Below are positions 35,908-45,821 of a DNA stretch of 64,000 nt, one piece after another (within the stretch, counting starts at the first letter, position 1; each line of letters starts with the position of its first letter). The notes under the pieces are model-generated. The model was not told the DNA's origin and did not search any database. It was given only the letters and a program-made list of their open reading frames with translations. This DNA is from Seonamhaeicola algicola (GTDB lineage Bacteria; Bacteroidota; Bacteroidia; Flavobacteriales; Flavobacteriaceae), in NCBI RefSeq assembly GCF_007997385.1, contig NZ_VOSC01000007.1, forward strand, positions 162,540 to 226,539. Reading direction: 5' to 3'. Position numbers and translations under genes: made by a program.

Positions 35908-36582
35908 ATGAGCAGAACTTTTATTTTCTTTTTTCTAATTACAATCAATACTTTTGCCCAAGTTGGAATAGGCACAACAAGCCCTGAAGCTACTTTAGAT
36001 GTTAATGGTAACTTAAAAGTTAGAACTACTACCCTTGAAACCAATATGGAAGTTATAAAAGACTCTATAATGGTTATTTCTAGAGACGGAATAGTTAATA
36101 GAGTTGAAGCTAATGACATTGTTAATGCAGCTATTCCCTCAATGGTAAGAGCTTCATTTAGTTCAGCTACTGATGTTACTCATTTAATTACTCTAAGCCT
36201 TGGTTTTGGTTACACTTTAGTTGAGTTTGATAATGAAATTATTGATTCTAATGATGAATTTGATCCTGCTACTTATACATTTACAGCCAAACAAAATGGT
36301 ATTTATCATGCAAGTGCTCAAATAAGAATAAATTCAACCATTAGTGCTGATACAGATTTTGGCATTGGTATTTATAAAAATAATGTTTTAGTTGCAGAAC
36401 AGAGTTTTACTAGTGTAACTGTTGCTATGGTTAATGTAACTTCTCCTTTTAGAACAGTATCTACAACTATAGATTTAACTGTGGGCGATACTATTACATT
36501 TAAGCTAGCAGCATCATTAGCCTCGGTTAATATATTAGGAAAAAATTCTGATAGCTATTGTTCTATCTACCAACTTAGATAG
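35908..36582 (+). CDS. Secreted C1q-like domain protein
   Basis: A 224-residue exported protein. Residues 1-17 form a signal peptide ending FAQ. Next comes VGIGTTSPEATLDVNGNLKVRTT (19-41), a phage-fibre-like motif that is common at the N-terminus of flavobacterial secreted proteins. Then the C-terminal ~135 residues have the C1q/TNF-like jelly-roll pattern: YTFTAKQNGIYHASAQIRI, GIGIYKNNVLVAEQ, TIDLTVGDTITFKLAAS, and a terminal strand. Such domains form trimers and often bind ligands or glycans at the surface. No T9SS sorting domain is seen. Start chosen at the ATG that gives the signal peptide. Confidence 0.82.
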   Translation: MSRTFIFFFLITINTFAQVGIGTTSPEATLDVNGNLKVRTTTLETNMEVIKDSIMVISRDGIVNRVEANDIVNAAIPSMVRASFSSATDVTHLITLSLGFGYTLVEFDNEIIDSNDEFDPATYTFTAKQNGIYHASAQIRINSTISADTDFGIGIYKNNVLVAEQSFTSVTVAMVNVTSPFRTVSTTIDLTVGDTITFKLAASLASVNILGKNSDSYCSIYQLR

Positions 36583-36649
36583 TATTACTATTTTGTTTTA
36601 ATTTAAGCTTAACTTTTTGGCATTGAATTTGTTTGTAACAAACTAGAAA

Positions 36650-36672
36650 CTTTTACTACTAACTAGTAAAAG
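36650..36672 (+). promoter_or_regulatory. Hairpin in the leader of the YtxH gene
   Basis: Perfect 9-bp stem CTTTTACTA (36650-36658) / TAGTAAAAG (36664-36672), 5-nt loop, ending 24 bases before the start codon. No T-run follows, so it is not a normal terminator; it could be an operator or leader structure. Confidence 0.35.
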
Positions 36673-36696
36673 CAAATTAAACTTAAAAGAAAAAAC

Positions 36697-37020
36697 ATGA
36701 TTATTAATAAAGGAACCCTAATTGTAGGAGCTTTAATTGGTGCTGGTATTGGTATTTTATTGGCTCCTGAAAAAGGAAAAATAACCAGAGATAAACTTAC
36801 CAAAGAAGGTAAAGATGTAAAAGACCAAATTACTAAAGATTTTAATGAAGTAAAAGACGATATTAGTAAAGCAGCACAATCTGGTAAAACTAAATTGAAG
36901 GAGGATTTAAAAGATTTTACCTCAAAAGCGAGTTATAAAACCGAAAAGGCCATTACATTTTTAGAAAAACAATTGGCTATTTTAAAAGCTAAAAATAAAA
37001 ATTTGCAACAAACAAGTTAA
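36697..37020 (+). CDS. YtxH domain-containing protein
   Basis: A 107-residue protein with one glycine-rich membrane segment (about 7-24, LIVGALIGAGIGILLAPEKG) followed by a long amphipathic helix rich in K, D and E (25-107). The GIGILLAPEKGKITRDKL motif defines the YtxH family (gas-vesicle-like), many of which are stress induced. The TM plus charged helix suggests a membrane-associated protein whose C-terminal helix lies on the membrane or polymerises. No enzyme function. Followed by a strong terminator. Confidence 0.85.
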   Translation: MIINKGTLIVGALIGAGIGILLAPEKGKITRDKLTKEGKDVKDQITKDFNEVKDDISKAAQSGKTKLKEDLKDFTSKASYKTEKAITFLEKQLAILKAKNKNLQQTS

Positions 37021-37064
37021 AACTAAATAGAGCTAAAAAAAATTAATTTCTGTAAAAAGAATAC

Positions 37065-37094
37065 AAAAATCCAACTCTTATGAGTTGGATTTTT
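37065..37094. terminator. Bidirectional terminator between YtxH gene and acnA
   Basis: 13-bp perfect stem AAAAATCCAACTC (37065-37077) / GAGTTGGATTTTT (37082-37094), loop TTAT, T-runs on both strands. Convergent genes. Confidence 0.9.
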
Positions 37095-37121
37095 TTATTT
37101 ATATAAACCTAGTTGTAAAAA

Positions 37122-39389
37122 CTAAGCATTTTGCTTTTTAATTAAATTTAAGGCTGAACCTTCTTTATACCATGCTATTTGCGCATCGTTATATGTGTGA
37201 TTTAATTTAATAGTGTCTTTACTACCATTGGCATGTACAACTTCAACTGTTAATTGCTTGTCTGGAGCAAACTCATTTAAATCTAAAAAGTTAAAGGTAT
37301 CATCTTCTTCAATTAAATCATAATCGTTTTCATTGGCAAATGTTAAGCCTAACATACCTTGTTTTTTTAGGTTTGTTTCATGAATACGCGCAAACGATTT
37401 TACTATAACAGCAGCAACACCTAAATGACGTGGCTGCATTGCAGCATGCTCTCTAGAAGACCCTTCACCGTAGTTATGATCACCTACAACTACTGTTTTA
37501 ATACCTTTAGCTTTATATGCACGTTGTACATCGGGCACACCACCATAATCTCCTGTTAATTGGTTTTTAACAAAGTTTGTTTTTTGGTTAAAGGCATTTA
37601 CAGCGCCAATTAATGTGTTATTAGCTATATTATCTAAATGCCCTCTAAAACGTAACCACGGGCCTGCCATACTTATGTGGTCTGTGGTACATTTACCAAA
37701 CGCCTTAATTAATAATTTAGCTCCCGTTAAGGTATCTCCAATAGGTTCAAAAGGCGTTAAAAGTTGTAAACGTTCAGAATCATCTTTAACAACAACATTA
37801 ACACCACTACCATCTGCTAAAGGCTCTAAATAACCATTTTCTTTTACTTCAAAACCTTTAGGTGGTAATTCCCAACCTGTAGGCTCATCTAACATAACTT
37901 CTTCGCCGTTTTCATTAATTAATTTATCTGTTAACGGATTAAAATCTAAACGACCTGCAATAGCAATAGCTGCTGTTAATTCAGGTGATGCTACAAAAGC
38001 ATGTGTATTAGGGTTACCATCGGCACGTTTAGCAAAGTTTCTGTTAAATGAATGAACTATACTGTTTTTTGGTGCGTTTTTTGGATCAGAATATCTAGCC
38101 CATTGCCCAATACATGGTCCACAGGCATTTGTAAAAATAGTAGCATCTAGTTTTTCAAATACTTGTAAAATTCCATCACGATCGGCAGTGTAACGTACTT
38201 GCTCAGACCCTGGATTAATACCAAATTCTGCTTTTGTTTTTAAGTTTTTATCTAAAGCTTGTTGTGCAATTGAAGCCGCTCGTGATAAATCTTCATAAGA
38301 TGAATTAGTACAAGACCCAATTAAGCCCCATTCTACCTTTAATGGCCACTCATTAGCAACTGCTTTTTCTGTCATTGCAGCTCCTACTTCAGTTGATAAA
38401 TCTGGAGTAAACGGACCATTTAATAAAGGGCCTAACTCAGATAAATTTATTTCGATAACCTGATCAAAATACTGTTCAGGGTTTGCATACACCTCAGGGT
38501 CGGCTGTTAAATATTCTTTTACAGTATTGGCAGCATCAGCAACATCACTTCTATCAGTAGCGCGTAAATAACGCTCCATAGATTCGTCGTAACCAAAAGT
38601 TGATGTGGTAGCACCAATTTCGGCACCCATATTACAAATAGTACCTTTACCTGTACATGACATGGCTGTGGCTCCAGGACCAAAATATTCAACAATAGCA
38701 CCAGTTCCACCTTTTACGGTAAGTATTTCTGCTACTTTTAAAATAACATCTTTTGGCGCTGTCCACCCAGATAATTTACCTGTTAACTTAACACCAATTA
38801 ACTTAGGAAATTTAAGCTCCCAAGCCATACCTGCCATTACATCAACCGCATCGGCTCCTCCAACTCCAATAGCAACCATTCCTAATCCACCTGCGTTAAC
38901 TGTATGTGAATCTGTACCAATCATCATTCCGCCTGGAAACGCATAATTTTCTAGAACTACTTGGTGAATAATACCTGCTCCTGGTTTCCAAAAACCAATA
39001 CCGTATTTATTTGAAACCGACTCTAAAAAATCAAACACTTCACTACTAACACTATTGGCGTGTTTTAAATCTTTTTCAGCACCTTCTTTTGCTTGAATTA
39101 AGTGATCACAATGTACCGTGGTTGGCACTGCTACTTTGGGCTTTCCTGCTTGCATAAACTGCAATAAGGCCATTTGTGCAGTTGCATCTTGACAAGCAAT
39201 TCTATCTGGGGCAAAATCTACATAATCTTTACCTCTAACAAACGCTTTGGTAGGCGTTCCATCCCATAAATGATTGTATAATATTTTTTCAGATAATGTT
39301 AATGGTTTACCCACAACTTCGCGTGCTTTATCTACACGTTCAGCCATAGTAGCATAAACTCCTTTAATCATGTCAATATCAAATGCCAT
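37122..39389 (-). CDS. acnA: Aconitate hydratase A
   Basis: [4Fe-4S] enzyme of the TCA cycle, converting citrate to isocitrate. The 755-residue protein is of the mitochondrial-like aconitase type. Cluster ligands are Cys360 in [10 protein letters not shown], and Cys423 and Cys426 in ACGPCIGQW. Other active-site segments: [34 protein letters not shown] and [15 protein letters not shown]. Complete. It lies downstream of acnB, a second aconitase, on the same strand with a terminator between, so the two are probably transcribed separately. Confidence 0.97.
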   Translation of the reverse strand: MAFDIDMIKGVYATMAERVDKAREVVGKPLTLSEKILYNHLWDGTPTKAFVRGKDYVDFAPDRIACQDATAQMALLQFMQAGKPKVAVPTTVHCDHLIQAKEGAEKDLKHANSVSSEVFDFLESVSNKYGIGFWKPGAGIIHQVVLENYAFPGGMMIGTDSHTVNAGGLGMVAIGVGGADAVDVMAGMAWELKFPKLIGVKLTGKLSGWTAPKDVILKVAEILTVKGGTGAIVEYFGPGATAMSCTGKGTICNMGAEIGATTSTFGYDESMERYLRATDRSDVADAANTVKEYLTADPEVYANPEQYFDQVIEINLSELGPLLNGPFTPDLSTEVGAAMTEKAVANEWPLKVEWGLIGSCTNSSYEDLSRAASIAQQALDKNLKTKAEFGINPGSEQVRYTADRDGILQVFEKLDATIFTNACGPCIGQWARYSDPKNAPKNSIVHSFNRNFAKRADGNPNTHAFVASPELTAAIAIAGRLDFNPLTDKLINENGEEVMLDEPTGWELPPKGFEVKENGYLEPLADGSGVNVVVKDDSERLQLLTPFEPIGDTLTGAKLLIKAFGKCTTDHISMAGPWLRFRGHLDNIANNTLIGAVNAFNQKTNFVKNQLTGDYGGVPDVQRAYKAKGIKTVVVGDHNYGEGSSREHAAMQPRHLGVAAVIVKSFARIHETNLKKQGMLGLTFANENDYDLIEEDDTFNFLDLNEFAPDKQLTVEVVHANGSKDTIKLNHTYNDAQIAWYKEGSALNLIKKQNA

Positions 39390-39538
39390 AAATTTTTCTT
39401 TTTTTCTTATTTATATCAAACTAAAATATTAAAAAAAAGTGATATAAGTATCTATTATACTGATATACCACCTTAATTTAGATTGTGTTCAAGTTAAATA
39501 AAATATTAAAAAAAATATCATAAGAAAAGGTTAATAAA

Positions 39539-39565
39539 AAAGCCCAAAGGATTACTTTGGGCTTT
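39539..39565 (-). terminator. Terminator after acnB
   Basis: Perfect 11-bp stem AAAGCCCAAAG (39539-39549) / CTTTGGGCTTT (39555-39565), loop GATTA on the plus strand; read on the minus strand it is followed by a T-run. It separates acnB from acnA. Confidence 0.88.
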
Positions 39566-39587
39566 ATACATGTATGTTTATTGTATT

Positions 39588-42368
39588 TTATTGAAGTACT
39601 AATTGCTTTTGTGATGGTTTAAATTTAGTTAAAACAATACCATCAACAGCTTTTTCGTATTCTTCCATAGTTGGAGTTCTTCCTAAAATAGTAGATAATA
39701 CTACAACTGGAGTAGATGATAATAATGATTCACCCTTTTTCTCTCCAGAATCTTTTACCACACGCCCTTGAAATAAACGTGTAGAAGTAGCCATAACCGT
39801 ATCACCTGGTTCTGCTTTTTCTTGGTTACCCATACATAGGTTACAACCCGGGCGCTCTAAATACAACATGTTTTCGTATTTAGTACGAGCCAAACCTTTT
39901 GGTGCATTATCATCAAACTCAAAACCAGAGTACTTTTGTAATACTTCCCAATCGCCTTCGGCTTTTAACTCATCAACAATGTTGTAAGTTGGTGGTGCAA
40001 CTACTAAAGGTGCTTTAAATTCAACTTTACCTTGTTGTGCTTCAATATTTTTAAGCATTTGTGCTAAAATCTTCATATCGCCTTTGTGAACCATACAAGA
40101 GCCTACAAAACCTAAATCAACTTGTTTTGTGCCTCCGTAATATGATAATGGCCTGATGGTATCGTGTGTGTAACGTCTTGAAGGATCTTCGTTATTCACA
40201 TCAGGATCGGCAATCATTGGTTCTGCAATTTCATCTAAATCGATAACCACTTCTGCATAATACTTAGCACTTGCGTCTGGCTTTAAGGCCGATTTAATAC
40301 CTGTTTTAAGTTCTTGAATTCTGTTGTTTGCTTTATCAACTAAACCTTGAAGCATTTGCTTTTCGTTATCCATACCCTTTTCAATCATTATTTGGATACG
40401 ATCGCGAGCAATTTCTAAAGATTCTATTAAGGTTTCATCTTCTGAAATACAGATAGACGCTTTAGCTTTCATCTCTGCAGTCCAATCGGTAAACGTGAAG
40501 GCTTGATCTGATGTTAATGTACCAATGTGTACTTCTATTACACGACCTTGGAATACATTTTCACCTTCAAACTGCTTTAACATTTGCTGCTGAGTTGCAT
40601 GTACTACATCACGGAAATCCATGTAGCTTCTCATGTTACCTTTAAATGTTACTTTTACAGACTCTGGAATTGGCATTGTTGCTTCACCTGTTGCTAAAGC
40701 TAGGGCCACAGTACCAGAATCGGCACCAAAAGCAACACCTTTAGACATACGTGTATGCGAATCTCCACCAATAATGATATCCCAATCATCAACCGTAATA
40801 TCGTTTAATACCTTGTGAATAACATCGGTCATGGCATGATATTGTCCTTTAGGATCACGACCAGTAATTAATCCGAAGTCATTCATAAACTTCATTAAAC
40901 GCGGAATGTTAGCTTTAGATTTGTCATCCCAAACCGAAGCGGTATGACAACCCGACTGATAACCAGCATCAACAATTGGTGAAATTACCGTAGCTGCCAT
41001 CATTTCTAATTCTTGCGAAGTCATTAAACCTGTAGTGTCTTGAGAACCAACAATGTTTACCTCTACACGAACGTTAGAACCTGCATGTAATGTTTTACCT
41101 GGTGTTGTACCAACTGCATTTTTATTGAAAATTTTCTCTACAGCGGTTAAACCTTGACCTTCAATAGAAATTTCTTTAGACGCTGCATATACCTGTGGCG
41201 CCTCAATACCTAAAACTTTGGCAGCAAAGGTTTGTAATTTTTTACCAAAAACAACCGCGTAAGACCCACCAGCCTTGATAAACTCCATTTTTTGAGGAGT
41301 TAAAGCTGTAGAAATATCTTTAAGTTCTTTGTCGCCGTTGTATAATTTTTTTGTTTTTGTATTTATAGTAAGTACTGTTCCTGTTTCTACAGAATATACT
41401 TGCTCTAAAACAGGCTCACCATCTTTATCATAAACCGTATTACCATCAGCATCTTTTTTAGTAACCCAGTTTTTTAAATCGATTCCAATACCACCAGTTA
41501 CGCCAACTGTTGTTAAGAAAATTGGAGCAATACCATTTGTACCAGCAATTACTGGCGCAATATTTATGAATGGTACGTATGGTGATGATGAAATCCCTGT
41601 CCAAAGTGCTACGTTGTTAACACCAGACATACGTGATGAACCAACACCCATAGTTCCTTTTTCGGCAATTAACATAACGCGTTTATCGGGGTGTTGCTCT
41701 TTTAAAGCCAACACCTCTTGTTGCATATCTTTATTGTGCTCAAAAATACATTGACCATGTAATTCTCTATCTGAACGAGAATGTGCATCTGCACCCGGTG
41801 ATAATAAATCGGTAGAAATATCACCAACACCAGCAATGTAAGTTACAACTTGAATTTCTTCTTCTACCTCAGGAAGTTTCGTGAAAAATTCTGCTTGAGC
41901 GTAGCTTTCAATAATATCTTTAGCAATTGCACTACCGTTTTTGTAAGCAGTTTCTAATCGTTCTGTATCGGCTTCGTATAAAAATACTTGTGTTTTTAAA
42001 ACTTTAGCGGATTGTAAAGCAATAGCTTCATCATTTCCTAGCGCTAAGTCTAACAATACTCCAATTGAAGGCCCACCTTTCATATGAGACAATTGCTCAA
42101 ATGCAAAGGCTGGTGAAATTTCTTCAACAACAGCTTCACCAAGAATAATTTCTTTTAAAAATTTAGCTTTAACACCTGCAGCACTTGTGGTTCCAGGTAA
42201 TGTATTGTAAATAAAAAATTGTAGTGAATCTTTACGATGTGGGTTGTTTACATCTTTAATTTGTGCAATAATTTCAGATAACAATTCACTGCCATCAATA
42301 GGCTTAGGGTTTAGCCCCTGCGCTTTACGCGCTTCTATCTCCTTGAGATAATCATTATAGGTATTCAT
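39588..42368 (-). CDS. acnB: Bifunctional aconitate hydratase 2 / 2-methylisocitrate dehydratase
   Basis: AcnB-type aconitase, 926 residues, with the N-terminal HEAT-like domain unique to this class and the swivelling domain before the catalytic domains. Cluster ligands: Cys758 in GSCMVHKGD, and Cys842 and Cys845 in GCNLCMGNQEK. Active-site segments IIGGDSHTRMSKGVAFG and GSSRMSGVNN are visible. In other bacteria AcnB is the main TCA aconitase and also acts on 2-methylisocitrate in propionate oxidation; its apo form can bind mRNA. Presence next to acnA means two isozymes, probably with different oxidative-stress tolerance. Confidence 0.96.
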   Translation of the reverse strand: MNTYNDYLKEIEARKAQGLNPKPIDGSELLSEIIAQIKDVNNPHRKDSLQFFIYNTLPGTTSAAGVKAKFLKEIILGEAVVEEISPAFAFEQLSHMKGGPSIGVLLDLALGNDEAIALQSAKVLKTQVFLYEADTERLETAYKNGSAIAKDIIESYAQAEFFTKLPEVEEEIQVVTYIAGVGDISTDLLSPGADAHSRSDRELHGQCIFEHNKDMQQEVLALKEQHPDKRVMLIAEKGTMGVGSSRMSGVNNVALWTGISSSPYVPFINIAPVIAGTNGIAPIFLTTVGVTGGIGIDLKNWVTKKDADGNTVYDKDGEPVLEQVYSVETGTVLTINTKTKKLYNGDKELKDISTALTPQKMEFIKAGGSYAVVFGKKLQTFAAKVLGIEAPQVYAASKEISIEGQGLTAVEKIFNKNAVGTTPGKTLHAGSNVRVEVNIVGSQDTTGLMTSQELEMMAATVISPIVDAGYQSGCHTASVWDDKSKANIPRLMKFMNDFGLITGRDPKGQYHAMTDVIHKVLNDITVDDWDIIIGGDSHTRMSKGVAFGADSGTVALALATGEATMPIPESVKVTFKGNMRSYMDFRDVVHATQQQMLKQFEGENVFQGRVIEVHIGTLTSDQAFTFTDWTAEMKAKASICISEDETLIESLEIARDRIQIMIEKGMDNEKQMLQGLVDKANNRIQELKTGIKSALKPDASAKYYAEVVIDLDEIAEPMIADPDVNNEDPSRRYTHDTIRPLSYYGGTKQVDLGFVGSCMVHKGDMKILAQMLKNIEAQQGKVEFKAPLVVAPPTYNIVDELKAEGDWEVLQKYSGFEFDDNAPKGLARTKYENMLYLERPGCNLCMGNQEKAEPGDTVMATSTRLFQGRVVKDSGEKKGESLLSSTPVVVLSTILGRTPTMEEYEKAVDGIVLTKFKPSQKQLVLQ

Positions 42369-42592
42369 AAAAGAAATATTTCAATGTTTAAGTTGGGTTG
42401 AAACTGTTTACTTTTTGCTAAAAAAAGCTTCGCAAAATACGAAATTAATACAAAGATTTAAAAATAAACATGCGAATACAATCACTTATAATACATTTTG
42501 ATTATAGTGGTATTTTAAAATAAAATGACTGAGATTTTTCTAATTTTTAACACTTAATTATGCGTAATTCACAAAAAAATAAGGCTTAAATT

Positions 42593-43546
42593 TTAAAATA
42601 AACTGCTTATGATTTCATTTTCTGAAACACCCTCAGCTTCGGCTTTGTAGTTTTTTATTATTCTATGACGAAGGATGCTATGCGCAACAGCCTGAACATT
42701 TTCAATATCTGGTGAAAATTTACCATGAATAGCCGCATGCGTTTTTGCTGCTAAAATTAAGTTTTGTGATGCTCTTGGGCCTGCTCCCCAATCTATATAT
42801 TGTTTTACTAAATCTGCTGCTGTGTTACTATTTGGTCTTGTTTTTCCTACCATTTTCACAGCATACTCTACAACATTATCGGCCACAGGAATACGCCTAA
42901 TAACTTCTTGGAATGTAGTAATTTCAGATGCCGTAAAAAGTGAATTTATTGCTGGCTTATTATTACTTGTTGTGGCTTTTACCACCTCAACTTCTTCTTC
43001 AAACGAAGGATACTCTAAATTAATAGCAAACATAAACCTATCTAACTGAGCCTCTGGCAATGGATATGTTCCTTCTTGCTCAATAGGGTTTTGGGTGGCT
43101 AATACAAAATAAGGTAAATCTAGTTTATAATGATGCCCTGCAACCGTTACAGCTCGTTCTTGCATTGCCTCTAAAAGTGCTGCCTGCGTTTTTGGTGGTG
43201 TACGGTTAATTTCATCTGCCAAAATAATATTGCCAAAAATGGGACCTTTTACAAATTTAAAATGACGATCTTCATCAAGGATTTCGCTACCTAAAATATC
43301 ACTTGGCATTAAATCTGGTGTAAACTGTATACGCTTAAAATCTAAACCCAAAGCTTGTGCAATGGTATTTACCATTAAGGTTTTAGCTAAACCAGGAACA
43401 CCAATTAATAGTGAGTGCCCACCTGAAAAAATAGAGATGAGTATTTGGTTTATAACCTCATCTTGACCAACAATAGCTTTAGCAATTTCTTGCTTTAATG
43501 CTTTATACTTATTTACAAATTGTTCAATTGCGGCTACGTCAGACAT
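42593..43546 (-). CDS. MoxR-family AAA+ ATPase
   Basis: A 317-residue AAA+ ATPase. Walker A is GVPGLAKT (49-56), Walker B ILADEINR (D111-E112), sensor 1 ATQNP (about 150), and the arginine finger region EAQLDRFMF follows. The C-terminal lid domain has GAGPRASQNLILAAK. MoxR ATPases act as chaperones for enzyme or cell-envelope maturation, usually with VWA-domain proteins; no VWA or DUF58 gene lies in this window. Three bases after the SurA-like gene on the same strand, so it is the last gene of the PPIase operon. Confidence 0.93.
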   Translation of the reverse strand: MSDVAAIEQFVNKYKALKQEIAKAIVGQDEVINQILISIFSGGHSLLIGVPGLAKTLMVNTIAQALGLDFKRIQFTPDLMPSDILGSEILDEDRHFKFVKGPIFGNIILADEINRTPPKTQAALLEAMQERAVTVAGHHYKLDLPYFVLATQNPIEQEGTYPLPEAQLDRFMFAINLEYPSFEEEVEVVKATTSNNKPAINSLFTASEITTFQEVIRRIPVADNVVEYAVKMVGKTRPNSNTAADLVKQYIDWGAGPRASQNLILAAKTHAAIHGKFSPDIENVQAVAHSILRHRIIKNYKAEAEGVSENEIISSLF

Positions 43547-43549
43547 ATA

Positions 43550-45007
43550 CTATTTTTTTAACCAGTTACTTGTATAGTTACAATCTCTATAAGTGCCGTT
43601 AATATTTATGTAGGTATCTGTTATTTTTTCAGACTGCCAATCGGCAATGGCTTTAAGCTTTTTTTCTTTTAATGCTAACTCTTTTATTTTTAAGAAATCT
43701 CTTGCGTAATCAGCTTGATGCTCGTCAATTCTATCGGTGACCATTAAAATTTTATACTTGGTATTACCTCTATTATCTTCATCTTTTAACACCAAACTTA
43801 CTTCGTTGTCTTTTAAATTTTGAATTTGTGCGTAAAGCCCTGTGTCCATTCTTGTTAATTCAAAATTATAATCTTGTGTTTCTGGGTTAATTAACTGTCC
43901 GCCATCATTTTTAGTTTCTTTTTCATCACTTGCTTCCTTGGCTGCTTCTGCAAATGTAATGTCTCCATCAACAATACGTTGTCTTACTTTTTCAAGGCGT
44001 TCTTTAGCTTCTTTTATAGCATCATTTGATACTTTTGGTTTTAAAAGCACATGACTAACATCGTACTGTTGGCCTCTAATTTTTTGACAATACACAATGT
44101 GGTATCCAAAATCTGTTTTAAAAGGTTCAGATACTTCACCTTCTTGTAAAGCAAAGGCTGCTTGCCTAAATTCTTTAACCATTCTTGGCTTTTTTCTATC
44201 TAAAGTATAAATGTAACCTGATTGTTTCAGCCCCGGATCTTCGCCATAAAGTACGGCTTTAGACCTAAAGCTTGCGCCTCTTTCCATTACATCTTCTCTA
44301 AAACCATTTAGCCTATCAATTATGCGTTGTTCTTCTTCTTCAGATACTTTAGGTTCTGCTACAATTTGTGATACTTTTAATTCGGTACCGAAAACAGGAC
44401 GCTGATCTTTAGGTATTTTATCAAAATATTCTCTTACTTCTTCTGGTGTAATTTCAATTTCTTCAACAATTTTAGCTTGCATTTTTGATGCTAATTGATT
44501 GTTTTTATTGATTTCGAACATTTCATCTCTAAAACTTTGCTCATCTTCTTTTTTATAATATTTAAGAAGCTTATCCATGTTGCCTCCAAAATATTGTAAA
44601 AACTGCTGAATTTGATAATCTACCTGTCCTCTAATTTCAGCATCAGATACTTGAATACTGTCTTGTATGGCATGGTGTGCATACAGTTTATTTTCTAGCA
44701 ATGAGCCCATTAACTCACAATCTGTTACACCATCAACGTTACCTCCTGCTGCTTGTATTTGTTCTCTTTCTTTTGGAATATCAGACTCTAAAATAATAAA
44801 ATCTCCAACTACAGCTGCAACGCCATCTACCTTTACCGATTGAAATGCTGATGAAACACTATCTGTTTTTTTAGTTGATTTTTCTTCAACTTTATCTTCA
44901 ATAATTTCTTGTGCAGATAATGTATTTACAGTTAAAATCACTGTAAATAAAACCTTTACGGTTAGTGTATTATTTATAAATTTCAAATTGTTTGTTTTTA
45001 ATAGCAT
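43550..45007 (-). CDS. SurA-like peptidyl-prolyl isomerase chaperone
   Basis: A 485-residue periplasmic protein. The signal peptide is about 1-33, ending TLSAQ. An N-terminal SurA-like chaperone region (about 55-165) is followed by two parvulin domains (about 175-285, and 288-390), with FGYHIVYCQK and YDVSHVLLKPK as anchor motifs. The C-terminal region (about 440-485) completes the SurA core. The family escorts outer-membrane beta-barrel proteins to the BAM complex. The first 38 bases of this gene overlap the end of the preceding gene, and no later methionine restores the signal peptide. Confidence 0.9.
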   Translation of the reverse strand: MLLKTNNLKFINNTLTVKVLFTVILTVNTLSAQEIIEDKVEEKSTKKTDSVSSAFQSVKVDGVAAVVGDFIILESDIPKEREQIQAAGGNVDGVTDCELMGSLLENKLYAHHAIQDSIQVSDAEIRGQVDYQIQQFLQYFGGNMDKLLKYYKKEDEQSFRDEMFEINKNNQLASKMQAKIVEEIEITPEEVREYFDKIPKDQRPVFGTELKVSQIVAEPKVSEEEEQRIIDRLNGFREDVMERGASFRSKAVLYGEDPGLKQSGYIYTLDRKKPRMVKEFRQAAFALQEGEVSEPFKTDFGYHIVYCQKIRGQQYDVSHVLLKPKVSNDAIKEAKERLEKVRQRIVDGDITFAEAAKEASDEKETKNDGGQLINPETQDYNFELTRMDTGLYAQIQNLKDNEVSLVLKDEDNRGNTKYKILMVTDRIDEHQADYARDFLKIKELALKEKKLKAIADWQSEKITDTYININGTYRDCNYTSNWLKK

Positions 45008-45821
45008 CTTTAGTAATATCTTTTTCTAACTGCCTAATAAGTTCTAGTTTTCGTTTATTAATAACTATTTGATCTATTGTAGGCTTTACATATTCAAGCG
45101 GTGCTGTTTCATTTCTTAACAACACGTCATTTATTTGCATCAAATATACTCCTAATGAATCTTTGAGTTGCACAAAATTAGATTTTTTTAACAGTTCGTT
45201 TTTATTTTCTGGTGTAACTACTGGTATTTTATCAATTACCTGACCAAACTTAATCCAGATAGAATCATTTAAAGAATATGATGTAAACTGTATTGAAATA
45301 GAATCTAATTCCTTTTTATCAGCTTCGTTAAAACGTTCAAACTTTTCTTTAATTTGTTTAAAATCTAGTATGTTTTCTTTTACGTGAATGTACCTAAACT
45401 TAACGAGGTCTTCATTGAGTTTGAACACCTCTTTGTTGTTTTCATAATATGCTTCAGCTTCAGCAACATTAACAACGGTATCTACACTGCGTTTTACAAG
45501 AGCTTCCATGTAAGCTTTGGTGTACAAATCATTTTTATACTGGTTTACAAGCTTATTAAAAGCCTCTTGTTTTGACTCACTTAAATTACGCTTTGCTCCG
45601 TCAACTAAAAGCTGTTGTCTTGCCCATTTATTTATATAGTTTTGAATAATAAGCGTACTATCTTGAGTGCTAGTTTCTGGCGAAACCAAGTGCTTAATAT
45701 CATCATAATACAAATATGACTCATTAACTCTAGCTATAGCAGTTTGCGTATCTGTACTTTTAAAAAAGTTACAAGATACCATTAACAACATCCCAAAAAT
45801 TACAACACTCCTACTACGCAC
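44970..45821 (-). CDS. SurA-N-like lipoprotein lacking a parvulin domain
   Basis: A 283-residue lipoprotein with lipobox MLLMVSC (Cys17), so anchored in the envelope. The region about 30-110 resembles the SurA N-terminal chaperone helix bundle (ARVNESYLYYDDIKHLV, IIQNYINKWARQQLLVDGAKRNL). The middle (about 125-230) has the strand-like YIHVKENILDF but no recognisable parvulin catalytic motifs, and the C-terminus is a long basic helix. It may be a chaperone without isomerase activity. It starts directly after the stop of the 651-residue PPIase gene and overlaps the next gene by 38 bases. Confidence 0.8.
   Translation of the reverse strand: MRSRSVVIFGMLLMVSCNFFKSTDTQTAIARVNESYLYYDDIKHLVSPETSTQDSTLIIQNYINKWARQQLLVDGAKRNLSESKQEAFNKLVNQYKNDLYTKAYMEALVKRSVDTVVNVAEAEAYYENNKEVFKLNEDLVKFRYIHVKENILDFKQIKEKFERFNEADKKELDSISIQFTSYSLNDSIWIKFGQVIDKIPVVTPENKNELLKKSNFVQLKDSLGVYLMQINDVLLRNETAPLEYVKPTIDQIVINKRKLELIRQLEKDITKDAIKNKQFEIYK

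Noticed and set aside
35802..36119. 105-codon minus-strand open frame across the start of the C1q-like gene
   Set aside because: Covers the opposite strand of a good signal peptide; composition looks random.
38605..38946. 113-codon plus-strand open frame inside acnA
   Set aside because: Antisense shadow of the aconitase active-site region.
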